64,000 bases of DNA from assembly GCF_900114415.1 (NCBI RefSeq), contig NZ_FOSZ01000001.1:868001-932000 (forward strand). The letters run 5' to 3'. A program made the translations under genes and the position numbers. Below the pieces are notes generated by a model. It did not search any database and was not told the DNA's origin. It was given only the letters and a program-made list of their open reading frames with translations. Source of the stretch: Shimia haliotis. GTDB taxonomy: Bacteria > Pseudomonadota > Alphaproteobacteria > Rhodobacterales > Rhodobacteraceae. Positions 1 to 12,624 of the stretch are shown here, piece after piece. The stretch's first letter is position 1; every line of letters starts with the position of its first letter.

Positions 1-114
1 CGCCAGGATTTCAGACTGTGTAGACAAGGGCACGGCACGGGTGCTAGAGCAGGAACATGGGCCTCACCTTCCGGCACGCAACATCAACTCCACCGCGTAC
101 ATCATTGAAAAACT

Positions 115-951
115 GTGACTTTCACTACAAGATTCGCCCCATCACCCACTGGCCCCCTTCACCTCGGCCACGCCTTTTCCGCGCTTCTGGCGCACGACAT
201 GGCGCGCGACGCGGGCGGCACGTTTTTGCTGCGTATTGACGACCTCGACCAATCCCGCGCGCGGCCCGAGTGGGAACAACAAATCTATGACGACTTGACT
301 TGGCTAGGTATCACTTGGGATGCGCCTCCGCGACGCCAATCCAACCACTTCGCCGACTACGCCGCCACACTCACCCAACTGCGCGCCCGCGGCCTGACCT
401 TTGAATGCCAATGCACGCGCCGCGACATCGAAGCCGCAGCCAATGCTCCGCAAGAAGGTGCACCGCTTTTTGGCCCAGACGGCCGCCTCTATCCCGGCAC
501 CTGTCGACACCTTGGGCTTTCGGCTGACGCAGCAACCTGCACACGGCTCGACATGACAAAAGCCGCAGAGGTCACCGCCTCTTTCACCGAAACCGGCCCT
601 ACCCATTCTGGCCTTCACACTTTGACCAAAGAAGACCTCCGTGCCACCATCGGCGACGTGGTTCTCAGCCGCCGCAACATGGCGGCGTCCTACCACCTCT
701 CCGTCGTGCTGGACGACGTCGCCTGCGGTGTCACGCACGTCATCCGCGGCGAAGACCTCTTTGAGGCCACCCGCATTCACGTCCTGCTTCAAACCCTGCT
801 GGGGATTCCGACGCCTGAATACCATCACCACACTTTGATACGCGACGAGGCCGGCAAACGGCTTGCCAAGCGCGACGATGCCCGCGCCATCGCAAAATAC
901 CGCGCCGAGGGTGCCACCCCCGCCGACGTCCGCTCTATGGTTGGCCTCTAA
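115..951 (+). CDS. gluQ: glutamyl-Q tRNA(Asp) synthetase
   Basis: Activates glutamate and attaches it to the queuosine base of tRNA(Asp); a cytoplasmic tRNA modification enzyme derived from glutamyl-tRNA synthetase. The 278-residue protein has the class I HIGH-type motif as HLGH near residue 16, a cysteine pair CQC near residue 98, and a KMSKS-like RLAKR at 249-253. It stops there, so it lacks the anticodon-binding domain of true GluRS, as expected for GluQ. The start is GTG at 115; no upstream in-frame ATG keeps the frame and the ribosome site is weak. It converges with hisI. The first 114 bases of the window hold no gene I can support. Confidence 0.95.
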   Translation: MTFTTRFAPSPTGPLHLGHAFSALLAHDMARDAGGTFLLRIDDLDQSRARPEWEQQIYDDLTWLGITWDAPPRRQSNHFADYAATLTQLRARGLTFECQCTRRDIEAAANAPQEGAPLFGPDGRLYPGTCRHLGLSADAATCTRLDMTKAAEVTASFTETGPTHSGLHTLTKEDLRATIGDVVLSRRNMAASYHLSVVLDDVACGVTHVIRGEDLFEATRIHVLLQTLLGIPTPEYHHHTLIRDEAGKRLAKRDDARAIAKYRAEGATPADVRSMVGL

Positions 952-1005
952 CAGCCCCACTTCTTGCTTGCAATAATACTCGCGCCGCAGGCATGAGCCG
1001 CAGGC

Positions 1006-1368
1006 TCATTCCCCCATCGGTTTCATCAACTCGACGGTTTCACCATCCCGCACCGCGGTGTAAAAGCAGCTGCGCCGATTGGTGTGACAGGCCGCGCCGG
1101 TCTGGTTTACCAACACAAGGATGCAATCCTGATCACAGTCATATCGGAAATCTACCAACTCCTGCACATGGCCCGAGGTCTCCCCTTTGATCCAGAAGGC
1201 CTGCCGCGAGCGGCTCCAATATGTCACCTTGCCGGTCTCGAGCGTCTTTTCCACTGCTTCGGCATTCATCCAAGCCATCATCAGGACTTCGTGACTGGTC
1301 GCATCCTGCGCAATCGCCGGGATCAATCCCGCCTCATTGTACTTCAAGGTGCTCGCATCAAATGGCAT
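1006..1368 (-). CDS. hisI: phosphoribosyl-AMP cyclohydrolase
   Basis: Opens the adenine ring of phosphoribosyl-AMP, the third step of histidine synthesis, in the cytoplasm. The 120-residue protein is the monofunctional form without a fused HisE. It carries the metal-binding region DCDQDCILV and the second conserved block with CHTNRRSCFY. ATG start at 1368 with GAGGG about 9 nt upstream. It is divergent from the Fe-S scaffold gene, with 68 bases between the two starts. A perfect 7-bp hairpin with a 3-nt loop (993-1009) spans its stop codon. Confidence 0.95.
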   Translation of the reverse strand: MPFDASTLKYNEAGLIPAIAQDATSHEVLMMAWMNAEAVEKTLETGKVTYWSRSRQAFWIKGETSGHVQELVDFRYDCDQDCILVLVNQTGAACHTNRRSCFYTAVRDGETVELMKPMGE

Positions 1369-1436
1369 ACCAATGTCCCTCTTTGCATTCCCGCCTGCGC
1401 CCTCTATCTATGAATCCACCAACGAAGGAAACCGCG

Positions 1437-1889
1437 ATGTCCGGCGAAAATGATTTGATCAAGCTTTACTCCGGCCAGATCCTCAATCTGGCTGCATCGA
1501 TCCCCCACACGGATCGGCTTGAGACGCCGGACGCCACCGTGAAAAAGCGCGCGCCTCTCTGTGGCTCAACCGTCACCGTCGATCTGAAAATCCAAGACGG
1601 CCGCATTACGGAATTTGCACAAGACGTCAAAGCTTGCGCCTTGGGTCAAGCCTCTGCATCTGTTGTCGGGTCAGGCGTTATTGGTCGCACCCGCGCGGAA
1701 ATTGAAGAGGCACGCGCCGCGCTCAAGGCCATGCTCAAAGAGGATGGGCCCACACCGCCTGCGCCCTTTGACGGTCTCGAAGTCCTGCGCCCCGCACGGG
1801 ACTACAAAAATCGGCACGCTTCGATCTTGTTGGCATTTGACGCCACTGCCGAAGCATTTGAACAAGCAGAACAAGCAAACTGCGCCTGA
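1437..1889 (+). CDS. NifU/IscU-like iron-sulfur cluster scaffold protein
   Basis: Small Fe-S cluster assembly scaffold of the IscU/SufU/NifU N-terminal fold. The 150-residue protein has conserved cysteines at residues 42 (APLCGS) and 67 (KACALGQ), the usual cluster ligands, and a further Cys next to the C terminus. The ATG at 1437 is chosen because homology begins there and GAAGGAAACCGCG lies just before it; longer in-frame readings overlap the divergent hisI start. The hisI neighbour gives no functional hint. The exact partner (Suf or Isc) is not visible here. Confidence 0.85.
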   Translation: MSGENDLIKLYSGQILNLAASIPHTDRLETPDATVKKRAPLCGSTVTVDLKIQDGRITEFAQDVKACALGQASASVVGSGVIGRTRAEIEEARAALKAMLKEDGPTPPAPFDGLEVLRPARDYKNRHASILLAFDATAEAFEQAEQANCA

Positions 1890-1907
1890 TCTCCCCAAAG
1901 ACCTGAC

Positions 1908-1946
1908 AAAAAAAACCGCCGCACTTTCTGGCAGGAAAGGCGGCGG
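1908..1946 (-). terminator. intrinsic terminator of the small-protein transcript
   Basis: Stem 1916-1922 plus 1924-1928 pairs with 1935-1939 plus 1940-1946 (one bulged base at 1923, six-base loop). It is flanked on the minus-strand downstream side by eight U (A run at 1908-1915). The U tract faces the minus strand, so it ends a transcript from the right, most simply that of the 40-residue protein gene at 2124-2246, leaving a 3' region of about 180 nt. Confidence 0.8.
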
Positions 1947-2123
1947 CAGTGAGGTGCGTTCTCACGTGGGACCCGGTTGATCAAAGAAGGGGTTTAGGCA
2001 GTGAACCCTTCAAGACTTAGAACAGGCAGAACAAGTCGAGGCTGCATCACGATGGGGACAAGATGCGAACGACGAACCGGCGTGAAAATCGCAGGCAGAT
2101 ATCAAAAAAACTCCAACAAATAC

Positions 2124-2246
2124 TCAGATGTAACCAGGCACGTGCAAGGCCACGACCATCAACACAACCAGAACCACGCCACCAAGCGCGTCCTGAACCA
2201 GAGTGTCGCCAGAATTGCGAACGACGGATTTGATTTGTTGCATCAT
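2124..2246 (-). CDS. 40-residue single-helix membrane protein, likely SOS-regulated
   Basis: Not a recognised family. The ORF encodes 40 residues: a short N-terminal part beginning MMQQIKSVVRNSGDTL, then one hydrophobic helix at about residues 21-37 (GGVVLVVLMVVALHV), ending HVPGYI. A strong ribosome site GGGAGGAGG sits 5 nt before the first of two ATG codons. It is downstream of recG on the same strand, has a LexA-type box 64 nt upstream of its start (2310-2324) and a strong terminator beyond it (1908-1946), so it looks like its own transcription unit. Size, single helix and LexA-type box resemble, by layout only, the Caulobacter SOS division inhibitor SidA. Coding status is inferred from ribosome site, frame and composition; function is unknown. 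Confidence 0.65.
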   Translation of the reverse strand: MMQQIKSVVRNSGDTLVQDALGGVVLVVLMVVALHVPGYI

Positions 2247-2309
2247 GGGTGCCTCCTCCCGATTTCTCTTTGTTGCCACTTTGTTCTCATGCCCAGAACC
2301 TCAAATCAA

Positions 2310-2324
2310 GAACTTTATGAGAAC
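2310..2324 (-). promoter_or_regulatory. LexA-type SOS box
   Basis: Minus strand reads GTTCTCATAAAGTTC, a perfect match to the alphaproteobacterial LexA consensus GTTC-N7-GTTC including the frequent GTTCTC start. Two more GAAC copies follow at 10-bp steps (2331 and 2341), and an inverted pair GTTCT-N7-AGAAC lies at 2283-2299. The only gene oriented to be controlled is the 40-residue protein at 2124-2246. Clear -35/-10 hexamers were not found. Confidence 0.7.
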
Positions 2325-2352
2325 ATTGGTGAACAAATGGGAACGAAAGCGG

Positions 2353-6731
<4,379 letters not shown>

Positions 6732-6781
6732 CTATCTACCCTCCTAAGTGATAGGCCCGCCCGTTTCCGACCTCAAGCCGC

Positions 6782-7495
6782 TTATGCGGTCAGCGCGACG
6801 GTCTCGCCGGAAACCGCAGGCTCCGGATCGCGCAGCACATAGCCACGGCCCCAAACAGTCTCGATATAGTTCTCGCCACCGGTCGCCTCAGACAGCTTCT
6901 TGCGCAGCTTGCAAATGAAGACGTCGATGATTTTGAGTTCCGGTTCGTCCATACCGCCATAAAGGTGGTTCAGGAACATTTCCTTGGTCAACGTGGTGCC
7001 TTTGCGCAGGCTCAGCAGTTCCAGCATCTGATACTCTTTGCCAGTCAAATGCACAGGCTTGCCTTCGACTTCCACTGTCTTTGCGTCCAGGTTGACCGAA
7101 ACAAGACCCGTGCGGATCACACTCTGCGAATGACCTTTGGACCGGCGGATAATGGCGTGGATACGCGCCACCAGTTCTTCACGATGGAATGGCTTGGTCA
7201 GATAGTCATCCGCACCGTAACCAAAGCCTTTCAGCTTGCTCTCGGTGTCATCCGCGCCTGACAGGATCAGGATCGGCGTATCAACGCGCGACGTGCGCAA
7301 TTGGCGCAAAACTTCGTGACCTGTCATGTCCGGCAAACCCAGATCCAAAAGAATCAGGTCGTAGTCATAGAGCTTGGCAAGGTCGATGCCTTCTTCGCCC
7401 AGATCGGTGGAATACACATTCAGGTTCGCGTGCGTCAGCATCATTTCAATGCTTTTCGATGTCGTCGGGTCGTCCTCAACCAACAAAACTCGCAT
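6782..7495 (-). CDS. ctrA: cell-cycle response regulator CtrA
   Basis: OmpR-type response regulator that in alphaproteobacteria controls cell-cycle, motility and, in Rhodobacteraceae, gene-transfer-agent and signalling genes. The 237-residue protein has a receiver domain with acidic pair Glu7/Asp8 and phospho-acceptor Asp51 ([10 protein letters not shown]), then a winged-helix DNA-binding domain ending in [13 protein letters not shown] at 7495, AAGGA 7 nt upstream. The 200-base upstream gap holds several TTAACC half-sites, pointing to autoregulation, and sciP lies directly upstream on the same strand. Confidence 0.97.
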   Translation of the reverse strand: MRVLLVEDDPTTSKSIEMMLTHANLNVYSTDLGEEGIDLAKLYDYDLILLDLGLPDMTGHEVLRQLRTSRVDTPILILSGADDTESKLKGFGYGADDYLTKPFHREELVARIHAIIRRSKGHSQSVIRTGLVSVNLDAKTVEVEGKPVHLTGKEYQMLELLSLRKGTTLTKEMFLNHLYGGMDEPELKIIDVFICKLRKKLSEATGGENYIETVWGRGYVLRDPEPAVSGETVALTA

Positions 7496-7526
7496 TTCTA
7501 ATTCCTTACTTCAGGAGGGTTGCCAG

Positions 7527-7577
7527 TTAACCATGGCTAAGAAAGGTTAACCTGCCGTTACTAACGTGGGTCGTTAA
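7527..7577 (-). promoter_or_regulatory. CtrA-type half-sites upstream of ctrA
   Basis: TTAA half-sites occur at 7527, 7547 and 7574; the one at 7547 is followed after 7 bp by TTAC, so 7547-7561 is a one-mismatch form of the CtrA box TTAA-N7-TTAA. The cluster lies 32-80 bp before the ctrA start. Autoregulation is inferred by analogy with Caulobacter ctrA. Confidence 0.5.
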
Positions 7578-7696
7578 CGAAATTTGCCAACACCGACACC
7601 ATTAGCTTTACACGTTTGACGGGAATTCGCAAAAAAGCGGCACTTATTTGCTCAGGTCTCTGTCAAAACAAGCAAAAATCCTCCTAAAAGCGGGAT

Positions 7697-8005
7697 TCAG
7701 TGCGATGACCTCCCCTCGTCGTCTGCGAGTTTTTGACGATACTTCTGCACAGTGGTCGCCTTTAGCGCGTCAAGGCCATGCTTTGTAACCGCCTTGACCC
7801 ACTGTTCAAACTCCTCCTCGCTGAGGCCATAAATTTCCAGTGCCTCCTTTTGATTGATCAATCCATAAACCACGCCTTTAACGACGGCAGCCTTGCGTGA
7901 TGCCACCCATCGCCGCGTGTCGGCCTGGGGCAAATCCGCGCGCGTCATCACCGTGCCATCCGGCAAAGTAACGCATCGCGGCCCCTCTACTTTCTTCAAA
8001 AACAT
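7697..8005 (-). CDS. sciP: SciP-like CtrA inhibitory protein (DUF1153)
   Basis: Small helix-turn-helix protein of the DUF1153 family; in Caulobacter SciP binds CtrA and blocks transcription of its targets. The protein is 102 residues from the chosen ATG at 8005; GAGAGG lies 9 nt before it, whereas the ATG at 8014 directly abuts that sequence. Family signatures seen are RRWVASRKAAVV, a HTH region around KEALEIYGLSEEEF, and the end LKATTVQKYRQ. It lies immediately upstream of ctrA in the same direction, so regulator and inhibitor are physically paired. The name is by family; activity is inferred. Confidence 0.85.
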   Translation of the reverse strand: MFLKKVEGPRCVTLPDGTVMTRADLPQADTRRWVASRKAAVVKGVVYGLINQKEALEIYGLSEEEFEQWVKAVTKHGLDALKATTVQKYRQKLADDEGRSSH

Positions 8006-8071
8006 AACAAACATCCTCTCAGGTAAGCGAGAGAGTGCCGCAACAGGCTTAATGAGGCGTGAAACGACCCC

Positions 8072-8099
8072 TTGAGAGTAGTTAGGATTTTCCTATATT
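8072..8099 (+). promoter_or_regulatory. sigma-70-type promoter of mnmA
   Basis: TTGAGA at 8072-8077 and TATATT at 8094-8099 are separated by 16 bp and lie 30 bp before the mnmA start. The match is good but the transcription start is not known. Confidence 0.55.
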
Positions 8100-8129
8100 C
8101 TCGACGACTTCTGATCGGAGAGACTCACC

Positions 8130-9275
8130 ATGGCGCTTGACAGCGAGACAAAGCTGAATTCCCTCGGCTTTGCCAAACCCCCGTCCGAAACCCGTGTGGT
8201 CGTCGCCATGTCCGGTGGCGTCGACAGTTCTGTTGTGGCTGCCAAACTGGCGGACGAAGGCTACGACGTCGTGGGCGTGACCCTGCAACTCTATGACCAT
8301 GGCGCAGCCTTGGCCAAGAAAGGCGCTTGCTGTGCGGGGATCGATATTCACGACGCCCGCCGCGTTGCCGAGGAAAAAGGCTTTCCCCATTACGTTCTCG
8401 ACTACGAGAACATTTTTCAGGAAACCGTGATTGACGAATTCGCCGACAGCTATCTGGCGGGCGCAACACCTGTGCCGTGCATTCGTTGCAACGAGCGGGT
8501 GAAGTTCAAAGACCTGCTGGAGACCGCCAAGGATCTAGACGCCGACTGCATGGCCACCGGCCACTACATTCAGCGCATGATCGGCGAGAACGGCCCCGAG
8601 TTGCATTCCGCCAGCGACGCGCGGCGCGACCAGAGCTATTTCCTCTTCTCCACGACGCCGGAGCAGCTGGACTATCTGCGCTTCCCGCTAGGCCACCTAC
8701 CCAACAAAGACGCCACCCGCGCTCTGGCCGCCGAATACGGCCTCTCTGTCGCAGATAAGCCTGACAGTCAGGACATCTGCTTTGTGCCCAACGGTGATTA
8801 TGCCAGCGTGATCGAAAAACTGCGCCCCGGCGCGGCGGAACCTGGCGAGATTGTCGACCACGAAGGCAATGTGCGTGGTCAGCACAACGGTGTCATTCAC
8901 TACACAATCGGCCAGCGCCGCGGACTTGGCATTGGCGGGCTTAGCGAGCCGCTTTACGTGGTGAAACTCGACGTCGACGCCAAACAGGTCATCGTCGGAC
9001 CCAAAGAGATGCTTTCGACCCGCACAATCCCTGTACGCGAGATCAACTGGTTGGGTGACGAACCGTTTGACAGTCGCGAGGAATGGCACGTTGCGGTCAA
9101 AGTGCGCTCTACGCGCCCTCCGCGTGAGGCCATCATTCGCCCGCTTGGCCCCGACACCGCCGAGGTCGAACTTCTGACCCCCGAAGAAGGTGTTTCGCCA
9201 GGTCAGGCCTGCGTGTTTTATGATACCGACAGCTCCCGCATTTTCGGCGGTGGCTGGATTTGGCGCGGCTACTGA
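8130..9275 (+). CDS. mnmA: tRNA-specific 2-thiouridylase
   Basis: Adds sulfur to C2 of wobble uridine-34 in tRNAs for Lys, Glu and Gln. The 381-residue protein has the ATP-pyrophosphatase P-loop SGGVDSS (about 29-35), the catalytic cysteine in [11 protein letters not shown], the persulfide-forming cysteine in [12 protein letters not shown], and a C-terminal beta-barrel. ATG at 8130 with GGAGAG upstream. It is divergent from sciP and its stop directly abuts the 3' end of the cadD-like gene, so the two converge with no spacer. Confidence 0.97.
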   Translation: MALDSETKLNSLGFAKPPSETRVVVAMSGGVDSSVVAAKLADEGYDVVGVTLQLYDHGAALAKKGACCAGIDIHDARRVAEEKGFPHYVLDYENIFQETVIDEFADSYLAGATPVPCIRCNERVKFKDLLETAKDLDADCMATGHYIQRMIGENGPELHSASDARRDQSYFLFSTTPEQLDYLRFPLGHLPNKDATRALAAEYGLSVADKPDSQDICFVPNGDYASVIEKLRPGAAEPGEIVDHEGNVRGQHNGVIHYTIGQRRGLGIGGLSEPLYVVKLDVDAKQVIVGPKEMLSTRTIPVREINWLGDEPFDSREEWHVAVKVRSTRPPREAIIRPLGPDTAEVELLTPEEGVSPGQACVFYDTDSSRIFGGGWIWRGY

Positions 9276-9854
9276 TCAGCCCGCCACATCGGTTCCGGTG
9301 TTGATCAGGACATAAAGGCCGACCGCGATCATCACATATGGCGCCAACGTGTCGAGCCTCACCAGGCGGTTCAACACGCCGCCTGACACCCGCCCCATGG
9401 CAAGCGCGGTCACGCCCAAAACTCCAGCAGACAGGGCGCCGCCCACCAAGGCCGCAAGGCGGAACGCATCCTCCGAGTCCGCCATCGCCGGTGCAAAAAC
9501 AGCGAATGTGTCCACAGATACGCTGAGAAACAGCGCGAGAATGGCAAAACTCCCCATTTTTTCTGCGGCAGCGTTTTCTGTCTCCTCACGCAAACGGATG
9601 CGGTTCCAAATTGCGCCGACCCCCACGAGAATTGGTATCACCCCCAAGTAACCGGTGTATTGCGGCACCTGATTTCCCAAATTTTCACCGAGGCTCAGCG
9701 CCACGCCCAGAACAATCATTTGCGCTATCAAATAGGCGCACAACACCCGCAACCTGCCCGAGGCCAGCATCAGACCCGACATAATCGCCAGATTGTCCAG
9801 GTTGGTGAGCGCATGCGCGACAGTCGCCGAAATTCCAAAACTCACGACGTCCAT
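9276..9854 (-). CDS. CadD-like cation transporter (LysE superfamily)
   Basis: Predicted inner-membrane protein of 192 residues with five to six hydrophobic segments. Two related halves carry acidic motifs (NLDNLAI near residue 20, SVDTFAVFAP near 115), in the manner of the cadmium-resistance CadD/LysE transporters. Substrate is unknown; CadD is the closest family I recognise but identity is only by motif layout. It is the last gene of the lpx cluster, 3 bases after the lpxB stop, so it is probably co-transcribed with lipid A genes. Confidence 0.6.
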   Translation of the reverse strand: MDVVSFGISATVAHALTNLDNLAIMSGLMLASGRLRVLCAYLIAQMIVLGVALSLGENLGNQVPQYTGYLGVIPILVGVGAIWNRIRLREETENAAAEKMGSFAILALFLSVSVDTFAVFAPAMADSEDAFRLAALVGGALSAGVLGVTALAMGRVSGGVLNRLVRLDTLAPYVMIAVGLYVLINTGTDVAG

Positions 9855-9857
9855 GGA

Positions 9858-11012
9858 TCACCCCATTCCGTCCAGCACAGCCCGCGCCGCACGCAGACCC
9901 GGTGCCTCGTCCCCGCGACCCAGCCGTTGCATGGTCAGGTCCATAACATCTTTTTGCGCCTTGGGATTGCGCAGTACATCCACAACGGCGGGCGCAATGT
10001 CTTCTGGTTTAAAGGCCGGTCCAAGGAACTCGGGGATCAAGCGCGTGTCTGTCACCAGATTGACCAAGGTCACTGTATCAATCAAAGCCATCCGACTCAT
10101 GATCTGCCAGCTCAGCCAACTCATGTCATAGGCGATAACCGTCGGCGTGCCACCTGCCGCCAACTCAAGCGACACCGTGCCTGACGCCGCCAGCGCCACA
10201 TCAGCTGCTGCAAAGGCTGCGCGTTTTTCGACCTGTGCGGCGTCCTGTGTCATGTCACGCGGATCAAGAACGAGGGGCGGTTGCTCCCAGCTGGCCGTGA
10301 TCTCTGTCACCATTTCGGCCACTGGCGCAGCCGCCGGCACAACAACTCGCAAATCAGGTATGTCCGCCTGCACCCGCGCAGCGACATCGCCAAAAGCGGC
10401 CGCCAACCGGTTCACTTCAGAGCGCCGCGACCCCGGCAAAACCAGCATCACCGGCGCATCACCAATCGCGTGGGTTGCCCGAAACGCCGCCACATCTTCG
10501 GCGCTCGCAACAGGCTCGTTGACCACCGGATGCCCGACAAAATCACATCGCACCCCTGCGCGCTCCATATAGGGCGGCTCAAAGGGCAACAACGCCAGCA
10601 CCTGATCGACAACCTTCGCCATCTTGTCCGCGCGCTTGGGCCGCCACGCCCAAACAGAGGGCGCCACGTAGTGAACGGTTCGAATGTGGCTGACTTTCCT
10701 GACTTCTTTTGCAACCCGCAAACAGAAATCAGGACTGTCGATTGTGATCAACACATCAGGTTTCGTTTCCAGAACCGCCTTGGCGGTCTGGTGCATCCGA
10801 GCCAGCAAATGCCGGTATTTGGGCAGCACTTCAGCAATGCCCATCACGCTCAGCTCATCCATCGGAAACAGGCTCTCTAGCCCCTGCTCCGCCATCAGCG
10901 GCCCTCCGACACCAACGAATTCCACGTCCGGAACAAGCACGCGCAGCCCTTCCATCAAGGCCCCGCCCAACCGATCGCCGGACAATTCGCCTGCGACCAG
11001 AAACACCTTCAT
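9858..11012 (-). CDS. lpxB: lipid-A-disaccharide synthase
   Basis: Glycosyltransferase that joins UDP-diacylglucosamine and lipid X to form the lipid A disaccharide on the inner face of the inner membrane. The 384-residue protein begins with the family block VAGELSGDRLGGAL and contains DSPDFCLRVAK, VAPSVWAWRPKRA and LPGSRRSEV, all typical. The start codon overlaps the lpxI stop by one base (TGATG), indicating coupling. Length is normal. Confidence 0.97.
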   Translation of the reverse strand: MKVFLVAGELSGDRLGGALMEGLRVLVPDVEFVGVGGPLMAEQGLESLFPMDELSVMGIAEVLPKYRHLLARMHQTAKAVLETKPDVLITIDSPDFCLRVAKEVRKVSHIRTVHYVAPSVWAWRPKRADKMAKVVDQVLALLPFEPPYMERAGVRCDFVGHPVVNEPVASAEDVAAFRATHAIGDAPVMLVLPGSRRSEVNRLAAAFGDVAARVQADIPDLRVVVPAAAPVAEMVTEITASWEQPPLVLDPRDMTQDAAQVEKRAAFAAADVALAASGTVSLELAAGGTPTVIAYDMSWLSWQIMSRMALIDTVTLVNLVTDTRLIPEFLGPAFKPEDIAPAVVDVLRNPKAQKDVMDLTMQRLGRGDEAPGLRAARAVLDGMG

Positions 11013-11812
11013 CAGATCACCTGCCCGAGCAAAAAGAGGCCGGTTTCGTCCAGAGCCTCCTTAAGCGCTGGCTGATCAATCAAGACCACATTGCCCGCTG
11101 ACACCACAATGCCAGCCAAACCCGCTGCGGCCGCATTGCGCACCGTCTCAGGCCCAATCGCAGGCATGTCCACGCGCAGATCCTGTCCGGCCTTAGGAGC
11201 CTTGACCAAAACGCCTTTGCCACGTCGCAACCGATCCGGAGTCTGCGCCACAAATCCAAGCAGCGCATCGGTACCCTGCAATGTTTCAATGCCAAGGCAC
11301 AGGCCAGCCGCCACAATAGCGCCCTGCCCCACGTCAACGGGTGCCAACGCGTCCAGAACCTCTTTGGCCTTTTCTGCGTCATTCAAGGCCACGTCGTCCG
11401 GCTCCGGCCCGGCAAATATCCCCTCAGGTGCACAGAGATCCGGCAACACCTCATGCGCGCCGACCACAGCAAATCCCTGCTCCTCAAAGACTGCAATGAT
11501 CAGCCGCAACAACGCGTCGTCACCCTGCTGCATCGCAGTCAGAAGTCGCGGTGCAATCGACATCATCCCCGCGTCCATATCCGCTGGATTGAGCGCCGGA
11601 CGCCCCAAACCGCCGGCAAAAACCACACGGTCCACGCCCGCGTCCTTCAACGCCTGCCAGATAGCGCCCATTTTTGCGATGCTGTGCAGCTCGACCGGCT
11701 CCGGCATCTCGTGCGCCACGCCTTCAAAAACAATACGCACCGCCTCAGGGTGCGCCTGCGCGATCATAACCGGCAGCGCACCGCCGCCACTCAGAATGGC
11801 CAGTTTCCCCAT
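11012..11812 (-). CDS. lpxI: UDP-2,3-diacylglucosamine pyrophosphatase LpxI
   Basis: Hydrolyses UDP-2,3-diacylglucosamine to lipid X; LpxI (formerly DUF1009) replaces the unrelated LpxH in most alphaproteobacteria. The 266-residue protein begins MGKLAILSGGGALPVMIA, has GAHEVLPDL in the middle and GPETVRNAAAAGLAGIVV toward the C terminus, all LpxI signatures. It lies between lpxA (9 bases upstream) and lpxB (overlapping), which matches the pathway order. Confidence 0.93.
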   Translation of the reverse strand: MGKLAILSGGGALPVMIAQAHPEAVRIVFEGVAHEMPEPVELHSIAKMGAIWQALKDAGVDRVVFAGGLGRPALNPADMDAGMMSIAPRLLTAMQQGDDALLRLIIAVFEEQGFAVVGAHEVLPDLCAPEGIFAGPEPDDVALNDAEKAKEVLDALAPVDVGQGAIVAAGLCLGIETLQGTDALLGFVAQTPDRLRRGKGVLVKAPKAGQDLRVDMPAIGPETVRNAAAAGLAGIVVSAGNVVLIDQPALKEALDETGLFLLGQVI

Positions 11813-11821
11813 GGTCCGCCC

Positions 11822-12619
11822 TTATCGAGGTGTCAGAAATGAGCGATCCGTGTCGCCCAATACAAAGTTGACGATTTCCTGAACATAGTCGCTCTCGGTC
11901 TCCTCACCCAACCGCCGCGCGCGTTCCTGAAAAGCCCCCTCGCCCTGCGCCAGCATCTGAAACGCAGCGCGCAACGCGGTGATATCCGGACGCGGCACGC
12001 CCCGACGTTTCAGTCCCACCAGATTCAATCCATCCAATTCCCCGCGCGGGCCCTGAACAAGGCCATAAGGAATAACGTCATTTGTCACCATACTGACCGC
12101 ACCGATGATGGCACCACGACCAATACGCACCCATTGGTGAATGCCACAAAGCCCACCAATGATCACATCGTCTTCAATCACACAGTGACCGGCCACTGCG
12201 GCAGAGTTCACCACAATCACCCGATCGCCAATCTGTGCGTCATGGGCGATATGGCATCCGGCCATGAACAGACCGTCATCGCCCACGCGCGTCACCAATC
12301 CGCCCCCTTCGGTGCCCGAATTCATGGTCACATGCTCGCGAATGCGATTGCGCTTACCAATCACCAAACGGCTGTCTTCCCCGCCAAACTTCAAATCCTG
12401 CGGGATCTCTCCGAGCACGGAGAATGAAAACACAACCGTTTCCTCTCCGATTTCACATTGTCCTGTCACAACGACGTGGCTCTTGAGTTCCACGTTTTTT
12501 TGCAACACGACATTTGGCCCAACCACGCAGAACGGGCCGACGACACAGCCCTCTGCAATCACAGCACCGTCTTCAATCACGGCGCTCGCATGCACCTGCG
12601 CACTTGCGGCAATCGCCAT
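11822..12619 (-). CDS. lpxA: acyl-ACP--UDP-N-acetylglucosamine O-acyltransferase
   Basis: First enzyme of lipid A synthesis; transfers a hydroxyacyl chain to O3 of UDP-GlcNAc. The 265-residue protein is built of left-handed beta-helix hexapeptide repeats, with the catalytic-type histidine in GCHIAHDAQIGD and a helical C-terminal domain. ATG at 12619 is chosen over the GTG at 12628 because AAGGAG is 8 nt before it. It follows fabZ by 5 bases. Confidence 0.96.
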   Translation of the reverse strand: MAIAASAQVHASAVIEDGAVIAEGCVVGPFCVVGPNVVLQKNVELKSHVVVTGQCEIGEETVVFSFSVLGEIPQDLKFGGEDSRLVIGKRNRIREHVTMNSGTEGGGLVTRVGDDGLFMAGCHIAHDAQIGDRVIVVNSAAVAGHCVIEDDVIIGGLCGIHQWVRIGRGAIIGAVSMVTNDVIPYGLVQGPRGELDGLNLVGLKRRGVPRPDITALRAAFQMLAQGEGAFQERARRLGEETESDYVQEIVNFVLGDTDRSFLTPR

Positions 12620-12624
12620 AAGGC

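Noticed and set aside
1-114. Gene or RNA at the left edge
   Set aside because: No start, stop pattern, ribosome site or fold that I could support.
993-1009. Terminator hairpin between gluQ and hisI
   Set aside because: The 7-bp stem is real but lies over the hisI stop and has no U tract on either strand.
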